Shown here: positions 1-8,973 of the stretch, one piece after another | Numbering within the stretch: the stretch's first letter is position 1 | How the letters are laid out: each line of letters starts with the position of its first letter | Source: G965220825 sp965220825 | GTDB lineage: Bacteria; Pseudomonadota; Alphaproteobacteria; UBA828 | Assembly (NCBI GenBank): GCA_965220825.1 | Contig: OZ244839.1 | Location: 2,480,001-2,544,000 of the forward strand | DNA length: 64,000 nucleotides | Reading direction: 5' to 3' | Notes under the pieces: generated by a model | The model's input: only the letters and a program-made list of their open reading frames with translations | What the model was told of the DNA's origin: nothing | Databases searched by the model: none | Position numbers and translations under genes: made by a program

Positions 1-458
1 CGCCGGAGCCCGGCGGAGACCGCACGCGGGAAGTGGTCGTCGCCCAGGAAATCCTTCAGACCATGGGGTTGCGCTCCTTCGTGCCGCTGGTGGCGGCCTG
101 TCCCGGCTGCGGACGTACGACGAGCACCGTGTTCCAGGAGCTCGCCGGGCAGATCCAGGACTATGTCCGGCGCCAGATGCCGGTCTGGCGCGAGACCTAT
201 GAAGGCGTGGAAACCATGCAGCTCGCGGTCATGGGCTGCATCGTGAACGGCCCAGGCGAGAGCAAGCACGCCGATATCGGGATCAGCCTGCCGGGAACCG
301 GCGAAGCGCCGGCGGCGCCGGTGTTCATGGACGGCAAGAAGGCGATGACGCTGCGGGGCGAGCACATCGCCGAAGAGTTCCAGACCATCGTCTCCGACTA
401 TGTCGCGCGCCGTTACAAGCGGCGCGCGACGGACGGCGCGAGGCGGAAGCCCGCCTGA
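1..458 (+). CDS. ispG: 4-hydroxy-3-methylbut-2-enyl diphosphate synthase, C-terminal part (truncated by window edge)
   Basis: This is the C-terminal end of IspG (GcpE), the [4Fe-4S] enzyme of the MEP isoprenoid pathway that reductively converts MEcPP to HMBPP in the cytoplasm. The frame is open from base 3, so the gene begins upstream of the window; the GTG at 33 is internal. Visible family marks are CPGCGRT, whose two cysteines (codons about 99-110) are cluster ligands, and the third cysteine in CIVNGPGE (codon 237-239) followed by the conserved Glu of that motif. The tail ends in a basic stretch after SDYVARRYKR, as is common in proteobacterial IspG. The next gene, ctaA, follows on the same strand after a short gap. 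The family identification is firm; only the missing N-terminus limits the entry. Confidence 0.95.
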   Translation, partial: PEPGGDRTREVVVAQEILQTMGLRSFVPLVAACPGCGRTTSTVFQELAGQIQDYVRRQMPVWRETYEGVETMQLAVMGCIVNGPGESKHADIGISLPGTGEAPAAPVFMDGKKAMTLRGEHIAEEFQTIVSDYVARRYKRRATDGARRKPA

Positions 459-505
459 GAAGCGCGCGAGGAGGCGCAGGCCGCCCCGGCGGTTTGCGCG
501 TTCGC

Positions 506-1564
506 ATGACGATCCGAACCGCTACCCGACCGGCCGATTCCGCCGCCGTGCCGCGCGCGGTGGCACTCTGGCTGTTCGGGCTCGCGGGCCTGGTGCTCGC
601 CATGGTCGTGCTGGGCGGCGTCACGCGCCTGACCCATTCCGGCCTTTCCATGGTGGACTGGCGCCCTCTGGTGGGTGCCGTTCCGCCGCTGAGCGAGGCG
701 GCGTGGGAGGCGCTCTTCGCGCGCTACAAGGCGTTTCCCGAGTACCAGAAGATCAATTTCGGGATGACGCTCGAAGGCTTCAAGGGCATCTTCTGGCTGG
801 AATATGCGCACCGCCTTCTGGGCCGCGCCGTCGGAGTCGCCTTCGGCCTTCCCTTCCTCTGGTTCCTGATCCGCCGCCGGCTGCCGCCGGGCCTCGCCCT
901 GCGGCTTCTCGCCATTGCGGGCCTTGGGGCGCTCCAGGGCCTGCTCGGCTGGCACATGGTGGAAAGCGGCCTCGTCGACCGGCCGGATGTGAGCCCCTAC
1001 CGCCTCGCCGCACACCTCGCGCTCGCGGTTCTGATCTATGCGGCCCTCTTTTGGACGGCCATGGGGCTTCTGCTCGAAGCCCGGCACCCGCCCCGCCCCG
1101 CCCCAAGGCTTCGCGCGGCGCTCTGGGGCATGATCGGGCTGATCTCTCTCACGATCCTTTCCGGCGCCTTCGTCGCCGGCAACGATGGAGGCCTCGCCTA
1201 CAACACCTTCCCGCTGATGGCCGGCGCCATCGTCCCGCCGGACCTCTTCCTCATCGAGCCCGTCTGGCGGAACGCCTTCGAGAACGTGCCGCTGGTGCAG
1301 CTCGTTCACCGCCTGCTCGCCATGCTGACGGTGGCGGCAACGGTTCTGGTCTGGCTCGCGGGACTGCGCGCAGGCCTGCCGCCTGCGCCGCGCACCGCGC
1401 TTCACGGGCTTGCCGCCGCCGTCGCCTGCCAGTTCGTCCTCGGTGTTGCCACGCTGCTCGCCTTTGTGCCGGTTCCCCTCGGCGCGGCTCACCAGTTCGG
1501 TGCCATGGCGGCCTTCACGGCGGGTCTCGCGACGCTCCGCCTTCTCCATGCGCCCCGGGTCTGA
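506..1564 (+). CDS. ctaA: Heme A synthase (COX15/CtaA type)
   Basis: Integral membrane heme A synthase, which oxidises the C8 methyl of heme O to a formyl group to make heme A for aa3-type cytochrome oxidase. The protein of about 352 residues has roughly eight hydrophobic membrane segments in two similar four-helix halves. The first half has GGVTRLTHSGLSMVDWRP, EYAHRLLGR and a helix with AAHLAL; the second has GAFVAGNDGGLAYNTFP, VHRLLAM and AAHQFGA. These supply the conserved helix histidines. An in-frame TTG lies at 494, but ATG 506 is preferred. A GAGGAGG sequence at 468-474 is rather distant from either. This is the longer alphaproteobacterial/mitochondrial form. Its presence implies an aerobic aa3 respiratory chain. 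Confidence 0.95.
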   Translation: MTIRTATRPADSAAVPRAVALWLFGLAGLVLAMVVLGGVTRLTHSGLSMVDWRPLVGAVPPLSEAAWEALFARYKAFPEYQKINFGMTLEGFKGIFWLEYAHRLLGRAVGVAFGLPFLWFLIRRRLPPGLALRLLAIAGLGALQGLLGWHMVESGLVDRPDVSPYRLAAHLALAVLIYAALFWTAMGLLLEARHPPRPAPRLRAALWGMIGLISLTILSGAFVAGNDGGLAYNTFPLMAGAIVPPDLFLIEPVWRNAFENVPLVQLVHRLLAMLTVAATVLVWLAGLRAGLPPAPRTALHGLAAAVACQFVLGVATLLAFVPVPLGAAHQFGAMAAFTAGLATLRLLHAPRV

Positions 1565-1581
1565 GCGACGGCGGGGCGCAC

Positions 1582-3255
1582 TCAGCCGTCAGGGTCTATC
1601 GGCCGTGGCCCGCCGGGCGGCGGCGATTCGAAAGCCTGCTTCTCCTCGGGCTCCCGCGGGAAGCCCGCGACCGCCACCTCCGAGGCGACGATCCGGGTGG
1701 CGGCGGAGACGGCGAAGGCGAGGGCGGTACGGACGATGGGTGCCGGATCGGCGATCCCGGCGCGCAACAGGTTCCGGAAGCGCCCTTGGGCCGCGTCGAA
1801 CCCGAAGGCCGGGTCGTCCTGTGCGAGTATGCGTGCGGCGGCATAGGCGCCGTCGAAGCCCGCATTCTCGACGATCCGCCTGAAGGGCGCGGCGAGCGCG
1901 GCGCGGAGCGCGGCAGCACCCATCGCCTCGTCGGAGCCACCCGCCGCCAGGCCGTCGAGCGCGCGGGAGGCGCGCAGCAGCGCGACCCCGCCGCCCGGCA
2001 CGACACCGCCCTCGAGGGCGGCGCGTGCGGCGTTCAGCGCATCGTCGGCACGTTCCTTGCGGGCCCGCAGCTCCGTCTCCGTCGCGCCGCCCACGCGGAG
2101 TTCGGCGATGCCTGCCGCAAGCCGGGCCAGGCGCTCCTGGAGCTTCTCGCGGTCGAAGCTCAGATATTTCTCCGCCTCGGCCTCCCGCCTAAGCGCATCG
2201 CACCGCCAGGCGACGGCCTGCGCGTCGCCGCCTCCGCCGATGATGGTGGTGCGCTCGCGATCGATCTTGACCGTCCGCGCGGAACCCAGCATCCGGGGCT
2301 TCAGGTCTTCCAGCCTGTTGCCCAGTTCGTCGGAGACGATCTCGCCGCCGGTGGCGACCGCGATGTCTTCCAGCATGGGCTTGCGCCAGCGCCCGAAACC
2401 CGGCGCCTTGACGGCGGCGACCCGAAGGCCGTTCTCCCGCTTGTTGACGGTGAGTGTCGTCAGCGCCTCCCCCACCACATCCTCGGCGACGATGAGGAGG
2501 GAATGCCGCGATTTCGCGAAGGCGCGGAGCGCAGGCAGGATCGCATCGACCGTGGCGATGGTCTTTTCGTGCAGCAGCACATAGGCGTGCTCGAGGGTGG
2601 CCGTGCCGGCCTCGGGGTCGGTGGCGAAGGCCGCCGACACATGGCCCTTGTCGAAGCTCATGCCCTGGTGGATGGCGAGGTCTGTCTCCATTCCCTTGCC
2701 GTCCTCGACGGTCACGACCCCGTCCCGGCCCACGGCCTTCAGCGCATGGGCGATGTGGTCTGCCAGCGGGGCATCGCCGCCCGAGGCCAGCAGGGCGACG
2801 CGGCGCAGGCCGTTCCGCGCTGGCACGGGGCGGGCCTCGGCTTCGAGCGCCGCCAGGGCGGTGGCGGCGGCCTGCGCGATCCCGCGGCCGAGGCGCGGCT
2901 CGCGCGCGCCCGCAGCCGCCGCCTTGCAGCCTTCTTCGACCAGTGCCACCGCCAGCACCATGGCGGTGGTGGAGCCGTCGCCCGCCTCGTCGGCCACCTT
3001 GCTACCCACATGTCGGATGAGCCGCCCACCCATGTCCTCGAAGCGGTCGGCGAGGGCGATATGCCGCGCCACGGTATAGCCGTCGCGGGATATCCAGGGC
3101 CGGGCGTGCCGGCGCTCCAGCAGCACCGCGCGCCCGCCGGGGCCGAGCGTCGCGCCCACCGCGCGGCCCACCAGCGCCGCGCCCCGCAGCAGCCCGTCCC
3201 GCGCCTGGGCGCCGCGGCCGATTCGCTTCGGCCCCGGAACGCCGTCGATCATCAT
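1582..3255 (-). CDS. Divergent GroEL-family chaperonin, solo paralogue without groES
   Basis: A 557-residue protein that aligns along its whole length with the 60-kDa chaperonin GroEL. The ATPase parts are kept: TLGPGGR at residues 36-42, DGYTV with Asp58 (E. coli Asp52), GDGSTT at 92-97 (Asp93, E. coli Asp87), and GGVVPGGGVALL near the end, preceded by ADDAL holding the Asp398 equivalent. The apical domain differs: around residue 205 the E. coli GYLSPYF strip reads GHVSAAF, so Tyr199 and Tyr203, which contact substrate and GroES, have become His and Ala. The GGM-rich C-terminal tail is replaced by an acidic, proline-rich end. No groES lies beside it; the upstream co-directional gene is an aminotransferase 18 bases away. 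Many bacteria carry extra GroEL copies for special clients; this one's client is unknown. The housekeeping groESL pair is presumably elsewhere. Confidence 0.9.
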   Translation of the reverse strand: MMIDGVPGPKRIGRGAQARDGLLRGAALVGRAVGATLGPGGRAVLLERRHARPWISRDGYTVARHIALADRFEDMGGRLIRHVGSKVADEAGDGSTTAMVLAVALVEEGCKAAAAGAREPRLGRGIAQAAATALAALEAEARPVPARNGLRRVALLASGGDAPLADHIAHALKAVGRDGVVTVEDGKGMETDLAIHQGMSFDKGHVSAAFATDPEAGTATLEHAYVLLHEKTIATVDAILPALRAFAKSRHSLLIVAEDVVGEALTTLTVNKRENGLRVAAVKAPGFGRWRKPMLEDIAVATGGEIVSDELGNRLEDLKPRMLGSARTVKIDRERTTIIGGGGDAQAVAWRCDALRREAEAEKYLSFDREKLQERLARLAAGIAELRVGGATETELRARKERADDALNAARAALEGGVVPGGGVALLRASRALDGLAAGGSDEAMGAAALRAALAAPFRRIVENAGFDGAYAAARILAQDDPAFGFDAAQGRFRNLLRAGIADPAPIVRTALAFAVSAATRIVASEVAVAGFPREPEEKQAFESPPPGGPRPIDPDG

Positions 3256-3273
3256 GGGCGGGCGGGCCGGCCT

Positions 3274-4218
3274 CTAGCCTTCGTAGTCGATGGGCGTTCC
3301 GTCCCGCCCCTCGTCGTGACGGCGCCAATAGAGGGTGCGGAGATTCTCGGTCACCGGCCCGACGCCGCCGTCGCCGACCGGCGCATGGTCGATCCGCACC
3401 ACCGGCAGGATGCCGCCGGCGGTGCTGGTGACGAACACCTCGTCCGCCGACCGCAGATCGTCCGGCGAGACCGCGCCGACGCGGGCCTCCACGTTGGTTT
3501 CCGCCAGCAGGTCCAGCGCCGTCTGCCGGGTGATGCCTTCGAGGCAGGTGCCGCCCGGCGTCGTGACCGCGCCGCCGCGCACGGCGAAGACGTTGAAGCC
3601 CGGCCCCTCGGCGATATTGCCGTCGAGGTCCACCGTCACCGGCATGTCGCAGCCCGCCTCATAGGCGTCGAAGAGGGCGCGCACCATGTCCCCCCAGTGG
3701 AAGTTCTTCGCCGTCGGGTCCACCGATTGCGGCGGAATCCGCACATGCGCGCTCACATGGAGGTTGATGCCGCGCGCCCGCATCTCCTCGTCGGCGATCC
3801 AGATGAAGGGCACGGCGAAGGCGATGAAGCGGTTCTCGCAAAGGCGCGGATCGCGGCTGCCCATGGGCGGGACGCCCCGGGTGCACAGCACTTCCACATA
3901 GGCGTCCCGCAGCTGGGTGAGGCGCATCAGCCGCATCAAGATGCCGACCACCTCCTCCCGGTCGTAGGGGATGCGCATGCGGACGCTCTCGAGGCTCTTC
4001 TCGAAACGGTCGAGATGATGGTCGAGCCGGAAGAACTTGCCCTTCCAGACATGGACCACGTCATAGGTCGCATCGGACCGGGTGAAGCCCCAGTCGAGGA
4101 TGGGAATCCGGGCTTCCGCGATGGGCGTGTACGCGCCTTCGATGAATGCCGCGCCTTCCGCGAAGCGGTTTTCGAGCTTGACCACCTTGCCGGATGTCGC
4201 GCCTCTTGCTCCCGCCAT
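3274..4218 (-). CDS. Class IV PLP aminotransferase, similar to (R)-selective amine transaminases
   Basis: A 314-residue fold-type IV PLP aminotransferase, the family of branched-chain and D-amino-acid transaminases and 4-amino-4-deoxychorismate lyase. The PLP-binding lysine is Lys171 in DPTAKNFHWGDMVRAL. The regions GAAFIEGAYTPIAEARI, SDATYDVVHVW and EGPGFNVFAVRGGAV resemble the (R)-amine:pyruvate transaminase group more than IlvE or Dat, as recalled from that family. The natural substrate is not known, and D-amino-acid transaminase activity is possible. The start at 4218 is chosen for the GGAGGAGAGAG ribosome site just before ATG; in-frame starts further upstream lack one. The gene ends 18 bases before the divergent GroEL paralogue, so the two are probably one operon. 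It diverges from the aldehyde oxidoreductase gene. Confidence 0.85.
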   Translation of the reverse strand: MAGARGATSGKVVKLENRFAEGAAFIEGAYTPIAEARIPILDWGFTRSDATYDVVHVWKGKFFRLDHHLDRFEKSLESVRMRIPYDREEVVGILMRLMRLTQLRDAYVEVLCTRGVPPMGSRDPRLCENRFIAFAVPFIWIADEEMRARGINLHVSAHVRIPPQSVDPTAKNFHWGDMVRALFDAYEAGCDMPVTVDLDGNIAEGPGFNVFAVRGGAVTTPGGTCLEGITRQTALDLLAETNVEARVGAVSPDDLRSADEVFVTSTAGGILPVVRIDHAPVGDGGVGPVTENLRTLYWRRHDEGRDGTPIDYEG

Positions 4219-4335
4219 CGTTCTCTCTCCTCCTTGCAGGGCCGCCCGCTCCATAGTGTGGCCCAAGCGGGCCGCGAAGGCGACCGGTCGGAAGGCGGGC
4301 GTCGGGTGCCGCGGGGCATTCTTGGCGCGCCGGGG

Positions 4336-4415
4336 TCGCTCCCGCACGCCCCGGGGAATCGTTCCCGCACACCGTCCCCGGAAGCGGTGCTATGATGGGG
4401 CCGGTTCGCTCCCGC
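4336..4415. promoter_or_regulatory. Repeated TCG[C/T]TCCCGC boxes around a TATGAT -10-like element, upstream of the aldehyde oxidoreductase gene
   Basis: Three copies of TCG[C/T]TCCCGC begin at 4336, 4359 and 4406. The first two extend to TCG[C/T]TCCCGCAC and are 23 bp apart; the third is 47 bp further on. A good -10-like hexamer, TATGAT, lies at 4391-4396 on the plus strand, but no convincing -35 is visible 16-18 bases before it. A -10 with no -35, flanked by evenly spaced direct repeats, suggests an activator- or repressor-controlled promoter. That is an inference from spacing alone. The gap lies between the divergent aminotransferase (start 4218) and the oxidoreductase (start 4447). Confidence 0.35.
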
Positions 4416-4446
4416 CGCCGGCGGGGTTCGATGGAGGAGAAGCGCC

Positions 4447-6276
4447 ATGGCATGGCAAGGCAGACTGTTGCGCGTCAACCTGACGGAAGGCGCCTGTGCG
4501 GAAGAGCCCCTCAACATGGATTGGGCGGCGGAACTGCTGGGCAGCAGGGGCCTTGCCAGCAAATATCTCGCCGAGGAGATGGATCCGAAGGCCGATCCGC
4601 TCTCGCCCGAAAACCGGCTGATCTTCGCGACGGGGCCCTTGACCGGCACCATGGCACCCACCGGCGGGCGCTACACGGTCGTCACCAAGGGCGCTCTCAC
4701 CAACGCCATCGCCTGCTCCAACTCCGGCGGCTATTTCGGCGGCGAGCTCAAGCTCGCGGGCTGGGACATGGTGATTTTCGAAGGCCGCGCGCCGCGCCCG
4801 GTCTATCTCTACATCCGGGACGACGACGCACGGCTGCTGGATGCGGAAGGCTTCATCTGGGGCAAGTCGGTGTGGGAGACGGAGCCGCTCATCAAGGCCC
4901 GCCATCAGGACGGCGCCATCAAGATCGCTTCCATCGGGCGCGCCGGCGAGACGCTCTGCCGCTACGCCTGCGTGATGAACGACATGGACCGTGCGGCGGG
5001 GCGCTCGGGCGTCGGTGCCGTCATGGGCTCCAAGAACCTCAAGGCCATCGCCGTGCGCGGCACGCGGGGCGTCACGGTGAACGACGAGGCCGCCTTCGCC
5101 GGCGCCGTGGAGCGTGCCGCCGGCAAGCTCGCCGCAAGCCAGACGCGGGCGGATCTCGCACGCACCGGCACCCTTTCCATGATCGACGTGACCCAGGCAT
5201 TCGGCAGCCTGCCGACACGCAACAACCGGGACGTGCAGTTCGAAGGCGCAGACAGTCTCAACCCGGACGCCATGATGGCCAAGCGGCGCACGGACGGCGC
5301 GGCCAACCTGGTCGCCAACCGGGCCTGCTTCGCCTGCACCATCGGCTGCCAGCGGGCGTCCAAGATGGACCCCACCCATTTCGCCATCAGGGATCGGGAG
5401 CGCTACAAGAAGGTGAGCGGCGGGCTCGAATATGAATCCGCCTATTCCCTCGGGCCCATGGTGGGGGTGGACGATATCGAGGCCGCGACCTACGCCAACT
5501 TCCTCTGCAACGAGGAGGGCATGGACCCGATCTCGTTCGGCGCGACCGTGGCGGCGGCCATGGAACTCTACGAGACCGGCGCCATCGGCGACGAAGAGAC
5601 TGGCGGCATCCCTTACCGCTTCGGCTCGGCCGAGGCGCTGGTGGCGGCGGCTGACCAGGCCGGCACGGGCACGGGGTTCGGCAAGGATTTGGGGCTCGGC
5701 GCCAAGCTGCTGTGCGAGAAGTACGGCCACCCCGAGTTCGCCATGGTGGCGAAGGGGCAGGAGTTCCCCGGCTATGACGGCCGCTCCATGCAGGGCATGG
5801 GGCTCGCCTATGCCACCAGCAACCGCGGCGCCTGCCACCTCCGGGCGGACCCTTACGAGGACGACTTCTCCGGCGGGCCGCTGGACGGCAAGGCCAAGCT
5901 GGTGAAGGAGACGCAGGACGCCAACGCGGCGGTGGATTCCACCGGGCTCTGCGCCTTTCCCATGATGATCTGGGGGCTGGAGGACGTCTCCGACCTGGTG
6001 GGTTCCGCCTGCGCGGGCGACTGGAGCGTGGAACGGCTGCGGGAGGTGGGCGAGCGTATCTGGAACCTTGAGCGCCGCTTCAACCTCGAAGCCGGAATGA
6101 CGGCCGCCGACGACACCCTGCCCGAGCGCATCCTCAAGGAGGCCGTGAAGAGCGGTTCCGGCAAGGGCAAGGTCTGCGAGCTCGACAAGATGCTGCCGGA
6201 TTATTACAAGCTGCGAGGCTGGACGGCGGCGGGCAAGCCCAAGGCGAAAACGCTCTCCCGGCTCGGCCTCGCATGA
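4447..6276 (+). CDS. Aldehyde:ferredoxin oxidoreductase family (tungsten/molybdenum bis-pterin enzyme)
   Basis: A 609-residue member of the AOR family, which binds W (or Mo) between two pyranopterins plus one [4Fe-4S] cluster and typically oxidises aldehydes to acids with ferredoxin, or runs the reverse. N-terminal pterin-binding features include TGPLTGTMAPTGGRY and ACSNSGGYFGGELK. The cluster motif is CFACTIGC (CxxCxxxC) near residue 296, with the distal cysteine in DSTGLCAFP. The length matches the family's usual 600-620 residues. GGAGGAG lies just before ATG 4447. The stop overlaps the start of a MoaD-like gene (ATGA), a common pairing for this family. The exact substrate cannot be read from sequence. 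AOR-type enzymes in an otherwise aerobic alphaproteobacterium suggest aromatic or aldehyde metabolism, or acid reduction under low oxygen. Confidence 0.93.
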   Translation: MAWQGRLLRVNLTEGACAEEPLNMDWAAELLGSRGLASKYLAEEMDPKADPLSPENRLIFATGPLTGTMAPTGGRYTVVTKGALTNAIACSNSGGYFGGELKLAGWDMVIFEGRAPRPVYLYIRDDDARLLDAEGFIWGKSVWETEPLIKARHQDGAIKIASIGRAGETLCRYACVMNDMDRAAGRSGVGAVMGSKNLKAIAVRGTRGVTVNDEAAFAGAVERAAGKLAASQTRADLARTGTLSMIDVTQAFGSLPTRNNRDVQFEGADSLNPDAMMAKRRTDGAANLVANRACFACTIGCQRASKMDPTHFAIRDRERYKKVSGGLEYESAYSLGPMVGVDDIEAATYANFLCNEEGMDPISFGATVAAAMELYETGAIGDEETGGIPYRFGSAEALVAAADQAGTGTGFGKDLGLGAKLLCEKYGHPEFAMVAKGQEFPGYDGRSMQGMGLAYATSNRGACHLRADPYEDDFSGGPLDGKAKLVKETQDANAAVDSTGLCAFPMMIWGLEDVSDLVGSACAGDWSVERLREVGERIWNLERRFNLEAGMTAADDTLPERILKEAVKSGSGKGKVCELDKMLPDYYKLRGWTAAGKPKAKTLSRLGLA

Positions 6277-6515
6277 AGGTCGCCGTGGAGGCCATAGGCG
6301 TCGACCTGAAGGGACTCGCCCGCGGCACGAGCAGGGACCTGGAGCTCGTGGACGGCGCGAGTGTCGCGGACGCCTCGTCCGCCTTCGGCGTGGAGCCCGG
6401 CGCCGGCATGCTCGCCATGGTGAACGGCGAATCCGTACCGCCCGGAGAGTGGGGGACGCTCGCCTTGAAGGAGGCGGACAGGCTGAGCTTCTTTCGCCCC
6501 TTCAAGGGCGGCTGA
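6273..6515 (+). CDS. MoaD/ThiS-like sulfur carrier coupled to the aldehyde oxidoreductase
   Basis: An 80-residue beta-grasp protein ending in FFRPFKGG. The C-terminal Gly-Gly is what MoaD and ThiS proteins use to form a thiocarboxylate after adenylation by an E1-like enzyme. MVNGESVPPGEW and LKEADRLSFFRP match the ubiquitin-like fold of this family. Its ATG at 6273 overlaps the oxidoreductase stop codon (ATGA), giving translational coupling. The inferred role is a dedicated sulfur donor for the pterin dithiolene of the tungsten or molybdenum cofactor of the neighbouring enzyme. No MoaE or MoeB homologue is in the window, so it must rely on partners elsewhere. Confidence 0.85.
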   Translation: MKVAVEAIGVDLKGLARGTSRDLELVDGASVADASSAFGVEPGAGMLAMVNGESVPPGEWGTLALKEADRLSFFRPFKGG

Positions 6516-6529
6516 GCGGGCGCCGCCGG

Positions 6530-6601
6530 TGCCGCCGGGAAGAATTGAACTTCCGACCCCTCCCTTACCAAGGGAGTGCTCTACCCCTGAGCTACGGCGG
6601 C
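6530..6601 (-). tRNA. tRNA-Thr (anticodon GGT)
   Basis: Read on the minus strand from 6601, the 72 bases fold as a full cloverleaf. The acceptor stem is GCCGCCG paired with CGGCGGC and the D arm is GCTC...GAGC. The anticodon stem CTCCC/GGGAG carries the loop TTGGTAA, giving anticodon GGT. The variable loop is 5 nt, and the T arm is GGAAG/CTTCC with loop TTCAATT. The discriminator base is A at 6530. The next three bases read CCG, so CCA is not encoded. A GGT anticodon reads ACC and ACU threonine codons. Confidence 0.97.
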
Positions 6602-6656
6602 CTCTCGGCGGGGGCGGACACTGCCACAGCACCGTCCCGCTGGCAACGGCGCGCCC

Positions 6657-6839
6657 ATGAGCGAAGGCCCGCAGGCAGAGGGTTCGCCCGCGCGAGGCAA
6701 GAAGGCCGTGCGCGCCGCCCGGCTCGCCGAGGCGCTCCGCGAGAACCTGCGCAAGCGCCGGCGGCAGAAGGAAGCCCGGGAGATGGCCGGGGCACCGGCC
6801 GAACGCGACGGAACGGGCGCCCGCAGCCCCCGCTCCTGA
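6657..6839 (+). CDS. Small basic conserved-type protein, function unknown
   Basis: A 60-residue protein rich in Arg, Lys, Ala and Glu. The middle, ARLAEALRENLRKRRRQK, is a predicted amphipathic basic helix; the rest looks disordered, with no cysteines and no membrane segment. Short proteins with a similar RLxxALRxNLxRRKxQ core are, from memory, common in alphaproteobacteria and often lie next to a tRNA-Thr gene, which supports a real gene here. It begins 55 bases from the tRNA on the opposite strand and runs towards the SDR gene. The strong positive charge suggests nucleic acid or ribosome contact, but no function is established. Confidence 0.6.
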   Translation: MSEGPQAEGSPARGKKAVRAARLAEALRENLRKRRRQKEAREMAGAPAERDGTGARSPRS

Positions 6840-6852
6840 CGGCGCCCGCCGC

Positions 6853-7595
6853 TCAGAACATCACGTCGCCCGAATTGGCACCGAAGGTCTGCCCGGCATA
6901 AATCGCACCGCCCGGTCCCGCGAGGAAGGCCACGGTCTCGGCGATCTCCCAGGCTTCCCCGAAGCGCCCGAGCGGGAGTTCGGCGGCCTTGGCCTTCTTC
7001 CAGTCCTCGGAAATGTCGTCGAGGATGGCCGTGTTGCAGGGACCGGGTGCCACGGCGTTGACCTGCACCCCGCGGCTCGCCACTTCCAGCGCGAGCGACT
7101 TGGTGAGCCCGATGATCCCCGCCTTCGCCGCGGCATAGTGGGCGAGTTCCACCGCGCCCTTCTGTCCGAGCTGGGAGGCGGTGTTGACGATCACGCCCGC
7201 GCCCTTCGCCAGCATGGGGCCGAGCGCCTCCCGGTCGCACAGGAACACCCCCCTGAGGTGTACGGCCACCATGCGGTCGAAATCCTCCACACCGATGTCG
7301 GTGAAGGCCTTCTGTTGGGCATAGCCCGCATTGGCGAAGAGGAGCGTACAGTCGCCGAACGCCTTGCGGCAGGCCTCGAACGCGGCCTTCACGTCGGCTT
7401 CGCTGGAGACGTCGCCGCCCGTCGCCGCCGCGCGCCCGTTGCCTTCGCGCACCTTGTCCGCCGTGCGCTGTGCGCCCGCCTCGTCCAGGTCCTGGCAGAA
7501 GACGGGTATCCCCTCTCGGGCGAGCCGTAGCGCGGTGGCCTCTCCGAAGCCGCTGCCGGCGCCGGTGATGAGGGCGATATGGTCCTGCATCTCGA

Positions 7596-7599
<4 letters not shown>
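6853..7599 (-). CDS. SDR-family NAD(P)-dependent oxidoreductase
   Basis: A 248-residue classical short-chain dehydrogenase/reductase with a Rossmann fold. The cofactor motif TGAGSGFG is near residue 12, LFANAG follows in the middle, and the active-site residues are the Ser of NTASQLG and the YAAAK tetrad. VNAVAPGPCNT gives the usual PG motif. An acidic residue after strand 2 (CQDLD) favours NAD(H) over NADP(H). The substrate cannot be told; family members reduce or oxidise alcohols, 3-oxoacyl thioesters or sugars. Its ATG overlaps the purB stop codon, so it is translationally coupled at the end of a minus-strand run. The C-terminus is intact at normal family length. Confidence 0.88.
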
Positions 7600-8948
<1,349 letters not shown>

Positions 8949-8973
8949 GATGCGGCGCGCCGCCGGGCCGGGG

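Noticed and set aside
400..4395. A 1331-codon open frame on the plus strand spanning ctaA, the GroEL paralogue and the aminotransferase gene
   Set aside because: It is antisense or out of frame to three recognised genes, is rich in Arg, Gly, Ala and Pro, and has no family resemblance; long shadow frames are expected at this GC content.
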